DNA from: Anaerocolumna jejuensis DSM 15929
Lineage (GTDB): Bacteria > Bacillota > Clostridia > Lachnospirales > Lachnospiraceae
Length of the DNA: 64,000 nucleotides
Direction: 5' to 3'
NCBI RefSeq assembly: GCF_900142215.1
Contig: NZ_FRAC01000006.1
Coordinates: forward strand, 372,001 to 436,000
This document shows, in pieces, positions 53,778 to 61,981 of the stretch (positions are counted from its first letter, which is position 1; every line of letters begins with the position of its first letter). A program made the translations under genes and the position numbers. The notes below the pieces were generated by a model. The model worked only from the letters and a program-made list of their open reading frames with translations. It had not been told where the DNA came from and made no database searches.

Positions 53778-53825
53778 ACCAATCAGTAAATCATTTACTC
53801 AATCTAGCAGCCGAAGGAGAAAGGC

Positions 53826-56357
53826 ATGAAAGTATTTTTAAAGTATGTACTAAAAAGCATGACAGAAAAGAAAGGACGGTTTTTACTGCTGCTCATCGCA
53901 ATATCCATCAGTACCGCATTGTTAGTTGCCAGTACCGGGATGATGGACATTATTTTAGATACCTTGGCCGGTCCTCAACTGGAATCCTACGAAAACAAAG
54001 AAATCCTTATTACCTCTACGGATAAAAGCCAGCCCTTTTATTCCGATAAGGGTTTGAAGCTTCAGGGCATCCAAAAAGACAGTATCATAAAAGAGCTCTA
54101 TGTTAACGGTATGATGCCCGATAAAACAGGTACTGACGATGAAGCAATGCTGAATATCACGGTAATCGGAAGAGAACAAAAGTATATTACCGGTTATAAG
54201 CTAATTGAGGGCAGCCTTTCCGGTTTCTTTCATAATTCCTGTATCATCTCAGAAAGAACAGCCGCAAAGCATAACTTAAAGACAGGTGATACCCTTGAGC
54301 TGGTCATTGCCGGCAAAACAGAACAGTTTCAGATTACAGCCATCAGTGCTCCTTCCGGTGTATTTTATAATGATAAAAAAGATTCCTTTAGCGTGATTCT
54401 TCCTTATGAATATCTAAGCAAGGATTTTAATGCCACAGGAAAGTATAATCTCATTCTGGCCCTTTCCTCCGGTAAGACAGTACAGGACGGCATTGACCAG
54501 TTTAACAAAGGGAACTCCTCCTTTACGGCAGATAAGCTATTTGATGAAGCAGCCGTAAAAGAACAGTTTGCCGGTATGGAATCCATATTGTATGTCATGC
54601 TGATAATCGTGGTAGTAATGAGCTCTATCATTATTTACAGCTCCTTTAAACTTATTATTACTGAGAGGCTGTCTGCCATAGGCACTTTTCTAAGCCAGGG
54701 GGCTACTGCCGGTAAGGTAAAATTCATTCTGTATATGGAAAGCCTTCTGTATGGCATTTGCGGTGCCATATTAGGCTGCTTGCTGGGCGTAGTATCTTTA
54801 CACATTATAACCCGCATGATATCGCCGCTAAAAGATTACGGCATTTACGGAGCGGTGACTATCGAACCTGCTTATCTGATAAAAGGATGCTTATTCGCGG
54901 TAATCCTATCCTTCCTGTCCGTAATCATACCGGTACACAGAATATCACGTCTACAGGTAAAAGACGTTATCCTGAACGATGTAAGAATCCTTAAGACCAT
55001 TGGTTGGAAGAAATTCATATGCGGAAGCTTCCTGCTCCTTTTATCTTTGATTCTTTTTATCACCTTAAAAAGCAAATTAGGCGGCTTCTCGGCAGTAGTA
55101 TTAATTGCCTCCCTGACGGGTGTCATACTGGCCTATCCCAAATTAATCGACATCTTATCAAGAGGCTTGTATCACTTATTAAAAGGAAAAAGCAGAAATC
55201 TGATTTATGCCATAAACAATCTGCGTACTTCAAAGATTCTGCTTGGAAATATAACCCTGATCATCATTTCCCTTGCTTCCATTATTACTATTTCCTCTTT
55301 GGGCTCCAGTATGATTCGTGTTGTGACCCAGGCCTATACCCAACTGGATTTTGATGTTGAGTTGAGCAATATATCCACCTTAAGAGGGAATGAAAAGGAA
55401 TCGACTGCGGATTATATGGTAAATAAGTTAAAAAGTATGGGTATCAGCGAGAAGGATATTAATCTGATCAACAATCAACAAGGCACCATTGGTAATACCG
55501 CATCTGCCAATGATATCAGCCTTAATATTATCGGCACAAACATTGATACCTACACGGAATATAACCGTTATTTAAAGCTGGACAGTAAAGACTACAGCAA
55601 TTACATTTCTGACTTTAATAAGGATACTAACGGAATTATTCTTACCACCGCATTAGAAAAAAAATTAAAGAATAAAGTTGGGGATACCATTGAACTTACC
55701 TGCAACGGCATCAAAAAATCCGTTAAAATATCCGGTATTGTAGATGGCAGACTATTTAATAACGGATACTTCATCCTTATAAAATTAGACACCTTAAAGG
55801 AACTTTACGGAATCAATTCCGCAAATACTATTACCTTTCGAAGCGATACAGCCCCCCGGGAGGCAGTGAAAACGCTAAAACCCACGCTTCGGAAAGTTGG
55901 TGCCTCAGCCATCACCAGGGATGAGATGTGTGATAATAACGTAGAAAATAACAAGATGATGGTGAAAGCTCTCAGTATTTTTTCCTATATGGCAATCATT
56001 ATTGCAGCTCTTGGCATTGTAAACAATGTATCCATAAGCTTTTTACAAAGAAAAGGGGAATTTGCTGTCTTGTCTTCTATCGGAATGGAAAATGCCGGAC
56101 GAACCAGGATTTTATTCTATGAGTCCATTGCTTCCGTAACCTGGGCCATGGTTATTACATCGGTATACAGCATATTCGGACTTAAATTAATATCCGGCCT
56201 GTCAAAATCAATTGGTATGCCCCTGTCCATAACGCTGGATTATTCGTCACTGCCCCTTATATATGCTGTCTCGCTGGTTATTGTTTTATTTGCTACCCTG
56301 CCCATTCTCATAAGAAGCAGAAAGCTATCTGTCATCCAGGAAATTAAGTATGAATAG
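53826..56357 (+). CDS. FtsX-type ABC transporter permease
   Basis: An 843-residue permease with two FtsX-like modules, each a long extracytoplasmic domain plus transmembrane helices (near 15-40, 255-360, 395-470, 700-835). It resembles permeases that export or sense lantibiotic-type peptides or lipoproteins. AAGGAGAAAGGC precedes the ATG. The gene overlaps nothing but is followed, 44 bp on, by its ATPase. The operon is on the plus strand, against most neighbours. Confidence 0.9.
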   Translation: MKVFLKYVLKSMTEKKGRFLLLLIAISISTALLVASTGMMDIILDTLAGPQLESYENKEILITSTDKSQPFYSDKGLKLQGIQKDSIIKELYVNGMMPDKTGTDDEAMLNITVIGREQKYITGYKLIEGSLSGFFHNSCIISERTAAKHNLKTGDTLELVIAGKTEQFQITAISAPSGVFYNDKKDSFSVILPYEYLSKDFNATGKYNLILALSSGKTVQDGIDQFNKGNSSFTADKLFDEAAVKEQFAGMESILYVMLIIVVVMSSIIIYSSFKLIITERLSAIGTFLSQGATAGKVKFILYMESLLYGICGAILGCLLGVVSLHIITRMISPLKDYGIYGAVTIEPAYLIKGCLFAVILSFLSVIIPVHRISRLQVKDVILNDVRILKTIGWKKFICGSFLLLLSLILFITLKSKLGGFSAVVLIASLTGVILAYPKLIDILSRGLYHLLKGKSRNLIYAINNLRTSKILLGNITLIIISLASIITISSLGSSMIRVVTQAYTQLDFDVELSNISTLRGNEKESTADYMVNKLKSMGISEKDINLINNQQGTIGNTASANDISLNIIGTNIDTYTEYNRYLKLDSKDYSNYISDFNKDTNGIILTTALEKKLKNKVGDTIELTCNGIKKSVKISGIVDGRLFNNGYFILIKLDTLKELYGINSANTITFRSDTAPREAVKTLKPTLRKVGASAITRDEMCDNNVENNKMMVKALSIFSYMAIIIAALGIVNNVSISFLQRKGEFAVLSSIGMENAGRTRILFYESIASVTWAMVITSVYSIFGLKLISGLSKSIGMPLSITLDYSSLPLIYAVSLVIVLFATLPILIRSRKLSVIQEIKYE

Positions 56358-56400
56358 ACCATTACAACATGAAAATCATTACAAACAGGAGGTCAATCCA

Positions 56401-57117
56401 ATGAAGGCAATTGAAGTGAATGGATTAAATAAAAAATTTATAACCGGGAAAGAAGAAGCCCATATTCTGAAAAATCTCACGTTCAGTGTAGAGCAGGGTG
56501 AATTTGTTTCCATAATGGGGCCCTCAGGAAGCGGTAAATCAACCCTGTTATACCTGTTGGGAGGCTTGGATAAACCAAGCAGCGGAACAATTAAACTAGA
56601 CGGTAAGGATCTTAGTTCCTTTAAAAAGAAAGCAATGAGCAAATTAAGAAGAACAAAAATAGGCTTTGTATTTCAATTCTATAATTTAGTACAGAATCTG
56701 AATGTCGAGGATAACATCCTGCTTCCAATCATCCTCGACGGTAAAAATCCCAAGCAATATGAAAAGAAGCTTAAGGAAATTCTGGAAGTCATCGGCCTGG
56801 CTGACAAAAGAAAATTGACCCCACGGGAATTATCCGGCGGGCAGCAGCAAAGAGTTGCAATTGCCAGGGCTTTGATTGCAGAACCGGACATTATTTTCCT
56901 AGACGAACCCATCGGTAACCTGGACTCTAAAACCGGAAAAGAGATTATGGAATTATTCCGTACGATTAATGTGACCTATAAAAAGACATTAATTCAGGTA
57001 ACCCATTCGAACAATGCCGCTTTGTATGGTACCTCTATTATCCGCTTAGTGGATGGAGAAATAGTTGAACACAGTGAAATCGCTTTAGCCGCAATGGATT
57101 CCTCCTGCCCGGCATAG
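56401..57117 (+). CDS. ABC transporter ATP-binding protein
   Basis: A 238-residue ATPase partner of the permease. Walker A is MGPSGSGKSTLLYLLGG, signature LSGGQQQRVAIARAL and Walker B IIFLDEPIGNLDS. The D-loop reads EPIGNLDSKTG, slightly off the common EPTGNLDS. ATG 56401 was chosen because ACAGGAGGTCAATCCA precedes it; an upstream in-frame start would overlap the permease and has no ribosome site. Confidence 0.93.
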   Translation: MKAIEVNGLNKKFITGKEEAHILKNLTFSVEQGEFVSIMGPSGSGKSTLLYLLGGLDKPSSGTIKLDGKDLSSFKKKAMSKLRRTKIGFVFQFYNLVQNLNVEDNILLPIILDGKNPKQYEKKLKEILEVIGLADKRKLTPRELSGGQQQRVAIARALIAEPDIIFLDEPIGNLDSKTGKEIMELFRTINVTYKKTLIQVTHSNNAALYGTSIIRLVDGEIVEHSEIALAAMDSSCPA

Positions 57118-57233
57118 CAGTTCCCTTTACCTTTGGAAGAATCAGCATTTACTGCTCCGACCCCTGGTGCGTGATTGCTGTTCTCAATATATTATTTCCT
57201 GCTTCCTGTCATTGCGTGGAAGCTGTCATCACA

Positions 57234-57270
57234 CCAAAAAGTCCGGCTGGTTTTGCCGGACTTTTTGGGG
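57234..57270 (+). terminator. Terminator of the ABC exporter operon
   Basis: A perfect 14-bp stem CCAAAAAGTCCGGC and its complement with a 7-nt loop. The T-run is in the 3' arm, so function in both directions is possible. Confidence 0.85.
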
Positions 57271-57314
57271 CTATCTCCTATTATGGATTTTTACAACCTT
57301 TCATATGATATTTC

Positions 57315-57388
57315 AAGTAATATAGACTAATTATCCTCCAAATAATATAGACTAATTTTCACAAAAATAATATAGACAAATTTTCACC
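57315..57388. repeat. Three tandem 24-26-bp repeats upstream of rqcH
   Basis: Units of the form AATAATATAGACTAATTTTC occur at 57315-57340, 57341-57364 and 57365-57388. They lie immediately upstream of the rqcH -35 box, so they could be binding sites for a regulator. Confidence 0.75.
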
Positions 57389-57393
57389 ACTTC

Positions 57394-57422
57394 TTGCATG
57401 GCACACCAGCAAATGGTATACT
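57394..57422 (+). promoter_or_regulatory. Promoter of rqcH
   Basis: TTGCAT (57394-57399), 17-bp spacer, TATACT (57417-57422). The start codon is 70 bp on. The tandem repeats end 5 bp before it. Confidence 0.75.
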
Positions 57423-57492
57423 TTATATATCTGTTGTTTTATATTTACTTTATATCCTGCAGATAGAATCAAACAATTGAAGGAGAAGAAAA

Positions 57493-59262
57493 ATGGCTCT
57501 GGACGGATTTGTAGTCGCCAATGTCGTTTCGGAATTAAAGGATAAATTAATAGATGGAAGAATTTCTAAGATATCCCAGCCAGAAAAGGACGAATTGGTA
57601 TTAACCATAAAAAGAGGAAAAGACAGTTACAAGCTTTATTTATCAGCAAATGCAAGCCTGCCGTTAATTTACCTGACGGAGGAATCCAAGCAGAACCCAA
57701 TGGTGGCACCGGGGTTTTGCATGCTTTTACGGAAGCATTTAAACAATGCCAGAATTCTGGATATCTTCCAGCCTGGCCTGGAACGCATTATCCGTATTAA
57801 AATCGAACATTTAAATGAAATGGGTGACTTATGTATAAAGTACCTCATAATTGAAATCATGGGAAAGCACAGCAACATTATCTTCTGCGATGAGGAAGAT
57901 ATCATAGTGGACAGTATCAAGCGAATCTCCCATATGGTAAGCTCTGTCAGGGAAGTCCTTCCGGGAAGGCCGTACAAAATTGCACAGACCGGTGAGAAGT
58001 CAGATCCCCTTACTATTACCCTGGATGAATTCAAGGCCTCTGTACTGAATAAGCCGCTGCCTTTGGAAAAAGCTATCTATTCGGCTCTTACAGGCTTTAG
58101 CCCTCTCATGGCTACGGAACTGGTCCACCGCTCCTCTCTGGGTTCTGCCCCCTCTGCCAATGCACTGACAGAGGAAGAAGGCCTGCACTTATTCCGTAAC
58201 TTTGAACATATGAGGGAGGATTTGATAAATTCCAGATTTTCTCCCAATATTGTCTTTGATGGTAAGGAACCGGTGGAATTTTCCTGCTTCTCCTTAAGCT
58301 GTTATAAAGACCTTGAAGTGTACGGTGAGGATTCCATTTCAAAGATTCTGGAAACCTTCTATTCCTCCAAGAATACTGTATCCAGAATCCGTCAGAAATC
58401 CACGGACCTTCGCAAGATTATTACAAACGCAATGGAAAGAGCCGTAAAGAAATATGACTTGCAGCTTAAGCAGTTAAAGGATACGGACAAAAGGGATAAA
58501 TACAGGATATACGGTGAACTGATTAATACTTATGGCTATCAGGTGGAGTCAGGAGCAAAGTCCTTTCAGGCTCTTAATTATTACACCAATGAAGAAATCA
58601 CCATTCCTTTGGATGAAACCCTTACTCCTGCCGAAAATGCCAAGCGTTATTTTGAAAAATATAATAAATTAAAGCGGACTTATGAAGCTCTTACCAAGCT
58701 TTTGGAAGAAACAAAGGCGGACATCGAGCATCTGGATTCTATTAAAACCTCTTTGGATATGGCCCTTGCAGAGGAAGACCTTGCTGCCTTAAAGGAAGAG
58801 CTCATGGAGTTTGGCTATATGAAGCGTAAGTTCTCAAAAGCTCCCGGCAGCAAAAGCGGCGGAAAAGTCAAGGCTGCCAAGAAAATCACCAGCAAGCCCT
58901 TTCACTATATTTCCTCTGACGGCTTCCATATGTATGTAGGAAAAAACAACTACCAGAATGACGAATTAACCTTTAAATTTGCCACCGGTGGAGATTGGTG
59001 GTTCCATTCCAAGAAAATCCCGGGTTCCCATGTTATCGTAAAAGCCAATGGCACTCCCCTGCCTGACCGTACTTTTGAGGAAGCCGCCGGCCTTGCTGCC
59101 TACTACTCAAAGGGCCGTGAAAATGACAAGGTAGAAATCGACTATACAGAGAAAAAAAATGTTAAAAAGCCCGGCGGAGCCAAGCCTGGATTCGTCGTAT
59201 ACTATACAAACTTTTCAATGGTAGCAGCCCCTAGCATTGACGGGCTTAAAAGCGCAGAATAA
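57493..59262 (+). CDS. rqcH: NFACT-family ribosome quality-control protein RqcH
   Basis: A 589-residue protein that binds stalled 50S subunits and recruits Ala-tRNA to build C-terminal alanine tails (RqcH/Rqc2/FbpA family). The NFACT-N domain begins ALDGFVVANVVSELKDKLID, a coiled coil lies near 340-430, and the NFACT-R domain holds YVGKNNYQNDELTFKFA and GGDWWFHSKKIPGSHV. AAGGAGAAGAAAA precedes the ATG. Length and ends match the family. It is a single-gene unit with its own promoter and terminator. Confidence 0.95.
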   Translation: MALDGFVVANVVSELKDKLIDGRISKISQPEKDELVLTIKRGKDSYKLYLSANASLPLIYLTEESKQNPMVAPGFCMLLRKHLNNARILDIFQPGLERIIRIKIEHLNEMGDLCIKYLIIEIMGKHSNIIFCDEEDIIVDSIKRISHMVSSVREVLPGRPYKIAQTGEKSDPLTITLDEFKASVLNKPLPLEKAIYSALTGFSPLMATELVHRSSLGSAPSANALTEEEGLHLFRNFEHMREDLINSRFSPNIVFDGKEPVEFSCFSLSCYKDLEVYGEDSISKILETFYSSKNTVSRIRQKSTDLRKIITNAMERAVKKYDLQLKQLKDTDKRDKYRIYGELINTYGYQVESGAKSFQALNYYTNEEITIPLDETLTPAENAKRYFEKYNKLKRTYEALTKLLEETKADIEHLDSIKTSLDMALAEEDLAALKEELMEFGYMKRKFSKAPGSKSGGKVKAAKKITSKPFHYISSDGFHMYVGKNNYQNDELTFKFATGGDWWFHSKKIPGSHVIVKANGTPLPDRTFEEAAGLAAYYSKGRENDKVEIDYTEKKNVKKPGGAKPGFVVYYTNFSMVAAPSIDGLKSAE

Positions 59263-59291
59263 AGAAGCATTTTATGATTAGAGCAGTAATA

Positions 59292-59320
59292 TCCCCAGGC
59301 TACAATACCTGGGGACTTTT
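59292..59320 (+). terminator. Terminator of rqcH
   Basis: An 8-bp stem TCCCCAGG/CCTGGGGA with an 8-nt loop followed by CTTTTA, 30 bp after the rqcH stop. Confidence 0.8.
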
Positions 59321-59402
59321 ACTATGTGCAAAAGAATAAATGTTCTGGTATTATAATCTCATGAAATTATCTTATAAAAACACCCCGAGGATGCTTCATG
59401 AA

Positions 59403-59579
59403 TTAATTATTTGACGGAATTATCAGCCCTATAATGACCAAAATAAATCCAACATATAACCCATAGGTTAATATCCCTTGGATGTAGTCACTTAGGCTAA
59501 ATAAACTACCTATATAAAAGAATCCCCCTATTATCATTAGAGCAAATCCTAAAATAATTATCTTAATTTTTCCATCCAT
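59403..59579 (-). CDS. Small two-helix membrane protein, paralogue of the gene at 61171
   Basis: A 58-residue protein with two predicted transmembrane helices. It shares IKIIILGFALM, GGF.YI and Y.GFIL.I.GL.IP with the second copy. The second ATG was chosen because it aligns with the paralogue and has AAAGGAG 11 nt upstream; ATG 59588 has the same ribosome site only 2 nt away. No family function is known; immunity or membrane-stress roles are conceivable. It stands alone in the accessory island. Confidence 0.65.
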   Translation of the reverse strand: MDGKIKIIILGFALMIIGGFFYIGSLFSLSDYIQGILTYGLYVGFILVIIGLIIPSNN

Positions 59580-59653
59580 ATTAACCATATCTCCTTTGTT
59601 CGCTCAAGTATATTATACAAATAATACCATACTTAAAAGGTTATCACAACAAA

Positions 59654-59683
59654 CAGGCACGTCCTATATATCAGATGTACCTG
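59654..59683 (-). terminator. Likely terminator in the accessory island
   Basis: On the minus strand CAGGTACATC pairs with GGACGTGCCTG (9 of 10 bases, including a wobble) and is followed by TTTGTTGT. It lies upstream of the small membrane gene and downstream of the 80-residue ORF. Confidence 0.5.
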
Positions 59684-59828
59684 TCTGCTGATTCATACTT
59701 TCGCCTCTCTCTGTTCACAAACTTTTCAATAACCTGTCATATCCAGTACATATATGAACAGTATACTAAATTCATCGCGTAAAACAAGGTTCCCCACCTT
59801 GCTAACATAAAACTTTTTTTCATAAATT

Positions 59829-59852
59829 GGCCAGTAGGATAACCTGCTGGCC
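59829..59852 (-). repeat. Hairpin after the 80-residue ORF
   Basis: GGCCAGCAGG and CCTACTGGCC on the minus strand form a 10-bp stem with one mismatch and a 4-nt loop. No U-run follows, so it is probably a 3' structure rather than a strong terminator. It lies 24 bp after the ORF stop. Confidence 0.5.
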
Positions 59853-59875
59853 TCTCCTCTTTCTAAGGTTTATTT

Positions 59876-60118
59876 TCATTCTTTATGGGCTAATGACACG
59901 CCAGGCTGAAATATACTTTCCAGAGTTGTCCTGACTTTCCTTGCTGCTTCATCACATTTTGCACCAGTGGTCAATTCCTTTATCCTACTGTTAGCCATTC
60001 CATCTATATTGATTTCATGAACATCTTGATTAATAGCTTTTTCCAGACTGAATTCTTGATTAATAGCTTTTTTCCAGACTGAATAAAAGTCGATGCAGCG
60101 CTTAAGTTTATCTTCCAT
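59876..60118 (-). CDS. 80-residue ORF with an internal 30-bp tandem duplication, doubtful gene
   Basis: A basic and acidic protein fragment with no recognised domain. Two adjacent copies of TTCAGTCTGG..AAGCTATTAATCAAGA (29-30 bp) differ by one A, so the reading frame shifts between them and encodes SVWKKAINQ then SLEKAINQ. The ATG follows a terminator and an in-frame stop, and no ribosome site is visible. It may be a truncated or mutated remnant. It lies in the decaying island beside a broken immunity-like gene. Confidence 0.35.
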   Translation of the reverse strand: MEDKLKRCIDFYSVWKKAINQEFSLEKAINQDVHEINIDGMANSRIKELTTGAKCDEAARKVRTTLESIFQPGVSLAHKE

Positions 60119-60142
60119 GATTGACTACTTAATTTTGTGTAC

Positions 60143-60170
60143 AAAAAACTACCAACTGATGTTGATAGTT
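60143..60170 (-). terminator. Terminator after the broken immunity-like gene
   Basis: On the minus strand AACTATCAAC pairs with GTTGGTAGTT (10 bp, one wobble) around a 4-nt loop and runs into TTTTG. It lies 49 bp after the second-frame stop of the gene. Confidence 0.8.
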
Positions 60171-60218
60171 GGCAGCTGTGAATTATACTTCTTATTCAAA
60201 ATTATGCACATTTATTAT

Positions 60219-60706
60219 TTAAAAGATATATACCGTTCCAGTTTCTGAAAACACGAGATCATCTGAATCAATGTAATCGGCAATGTCTGTCCAATTATTA
60301 ATATCGTGTTCAGAACTTCCATTATTTATGTTTTCTTCAGGATAATCCATAATTTCCAGATATTCTTTTATGATTTTTCCATTCTTAATTCAATAAATTC
60401 CCCGGAAATGTCTGCATCATTATAACCGGCTACAATCAAATTTTCACTATGGGCAAATTCCAGCCATGTATTTGCTGGTATAGAAAAGTATGAGCCCGAA
60501 ATATCTTCAAATATTGTCCAGCCATTCTTCTCATATGCATACAGAACACTGCCTTTCCAGTTACCCTGATTATTTAAAGATACCTGTACAATTTTATCTG
60601 ATGTGGTTTCAACTTTTTCTATAAAAGGTTTCCCCCCCATTTCTTTGCATAACCTTTTTACTGCCTCTCCTTCTGGAAGTTTAATCCTAAAATAACTGGG
60701 GTTCAT
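60219..60706 (-). pseudogene. Immunity-like protein gene split by a frameshift
   Basis: The first frame encodes 112 residues (MNPSYFRIKLPEGEAVKRL..., with a WTIFEDISGSYFS strand) and stops near 60368. A second frame, one base shifted near 60380, continues as NGKIIKEYLEIMDYPEENI... for about 50 residues to a stop at 60219. Total length is 488 bp, one base short of a continuous 162-residue ORF. The composition resembles the globular immunity proteins of polymorphic toxin systems, but no family was identified. GGAGG lies 8 nt before the ATG. A terminator follows. Sequencing error cannot be ruled out. Confidence 0.75.
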
Positions 60707-60868
60707 ATCTCATACCTCCGAATAATATACTGATTAAATTTAATATGTTTATAATACACCATTTTCTGCCAGCTATCAATATACGACAATTTATCTCAAG
60801 TTTATTCATCTGTTCTCATACAGTTATATTTACAGTAGTATCTTGAATATTAAAACCCGGCTGAAATT

Positions 60869-61113
60869 TTAGAGATGCACAAAACTATCATACCAATATG
60901 TTGCTAGTCGATCAGTTACTTGCTTAACTATGTACTCATATACAAAATTACCTATTAAGTTTCCACTCGCATCGTTCTCTAAATAATATTTTTAAACATC
61001 ACTAAATTCAAATTCTTTTCCACGCTCCATAGTGCTATACTTTTTAGCCTGAAACCATCCTTATTAAGATTAATATGGGTTACTTTTTGTAAATCAATTA
61101 TACTACTACTCAT
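60869..61113 (-). pseudogene. Small gene degraded by a frameshift and a stop codon
   Basis: On the minus strand ATG 61113 has GGAGGG upstream and reads MSSSIIDLQKVTHINLNKDG, then a one-base shift near 61050 is needed to continue as AKKYSTMERGKEFEFSDV. An in-frame TAA at 60992-60994 interrupts, and the same frame goes on as KYYLENDASGNLIGNFVYEY until the stop at 60869. The total is 245 bp, one base short of 82 codons. No family is recognised. Two independent lesions make decay more likely than sequencing error. Confidence 0.75.
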
Positions 61114-61134
61114 TATGCATCCCTCCTATAATAA

Positions 61135-61160
61135 AGGACACGCCCTAACTGACGTGTCCT
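61135..61160 (-). terminator. Terminator of the two-gene small protein unit
   Basis: On the minus strand AGGACACG and CGTGTCCT form an 8-bp stem with a 10-nt loop, then TTATTATAGG. It lies 11 bp after the stop of the small membrane protein gene. The U-run is weak. Confidence 0.55.
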
Positions 61161-61170
61161 TAAAAAACTA

Positions 61171-61353
61171 TTACTTTTTAGGCGGTATTACTAATCCAGC
61201 AATAATTAATATAAACCCAATATACAAACTATTAATTAATGTAATTTGAATACGAGGTAAATCTACTTTACTTGCTGATCCAGCTATATATATGAATCCT
61301 CCTAATAACATTAGTGCAAATCCTAAAATAATTATCTTAATGTTTCGATTCAT
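61171..61353 (-). CDS. Small two-helix membrane protein, paralogue of the gene at 59403
   Basis: A 60-residue protein with two transmembrane helices, starting NRNIKIIILGFALMLLGGF. It starts 4 bp after the stop of the 104-residue gene, so the two form an operon. A secreted-or-small protein followed by a small membrane protein is an arrangement seen in bacteriocin/immunity pairs, which is conjecture here. AAGGTAGTAGT precedes the ATG. Confidence 0.65.
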   Translation of the reverse strand: MNRNIKIIILGFALMLLGGFIYIAGSASKVDLPRIQITLINSLYIGFILIIAGLVIPPKK

Positions 61354-61357
61354 ACTA

Positions 61358-61672
61358 CTACCTTATATCCAATTTATCTTGAATAGTATATCTATCTCTG
61401 GATACTGATGTGCCAACACTAATTCCCCACGGGTAACTAACAGAAAAATCACCTATAGAGGAGTGTACATCATCATATTCACCAAACGCAGAACATATGG
61501 TGTCAGATGCATGTTTCTTTGTCGCTGTAAAAGATATTACTCCCTCCGTATTAGCTAACTCAGTGGTGCCAGAACCATAATAGTATGAATAACTGAATCC
61601 AATAGAATTGGCAGTAGTCGCTTGTATAGTTAGATTTCCTGCGTTAGTACTAAATTGCATTTTCTTTCTCAT
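61358..61672 (-). CDS. Unrecognised 104-residue protein, first gene of a two-gene unit
   Basis: Rich in Ser, Thr, Gly and Tyr, with alternating polar and aromatic residues (SYSYYYGSGTTELANTEG, then GISVGTSVS), so probably beta-structured. No signal peptide, transmembrane segment or Cys-rich motif; one Cys. AGGAGGAATAATAT precedes the ATG, giving good start support. It is followed immediately by the small two-helix membrane protein. No homologue is recognised. Confidence 0.6.
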   Translation of the reverse strand: MRKKMQFSTNAGNLTIQATTANSIGFSYSYYYGSGTTELANTEGVISFTATKKHASDTICSAFGEYDDVHSSIGDFSVSYPWGISVGTSVSRDRYTIQDKLDIR

Positions 61673-61764
61673 ATATTATTCCTCCTAAGTTATTTTTTAT
61701 TACTGCAGCATACATATAATAACATTAAGTACTTTTTTTGTAAATGACTATTGCAATAGTATAA

Positions 61765-61857
61765 ACAGAAAAATGTTCCATCCGTTTACTTCGCTATACA
61801 GGTATGAGAATAAGTGAAATCCTGGCTTTACATACAAGTAATATTGATTTAAAATGA
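61765..61857 (+). pseudogene. Fragment of a tyrosine recombinase (phage-type integrase)
   Basis: A stop-bounded plus-strand frame reads RLLRYTGMRISEILALHTSN followed by IDLK, which matches the box I region of integrases (LLLYTGMRISEALAL-type with the catalytic Arg in GMR). It stops at a TGA at 61855; further integrase-like residues (KVINETLK) follow the stop. Only about 30 of some 350 codons remain and there is no start, so it is a fossil of a mobile element. It lies at the edge of the decaying island, next to hisJ. Confidence 0.7.
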
Positions 61858-61981
61858 AAAGTAATAAATGAAACGCTTAAAGTTGATGAAATATATGATT
61901 TTTATAGTTAGTCAAAAGTCAGCCAACCTTAAACAAAAAATGCCTGATGTATTGTAAATACACCAACTTAGGAGGAAACTT

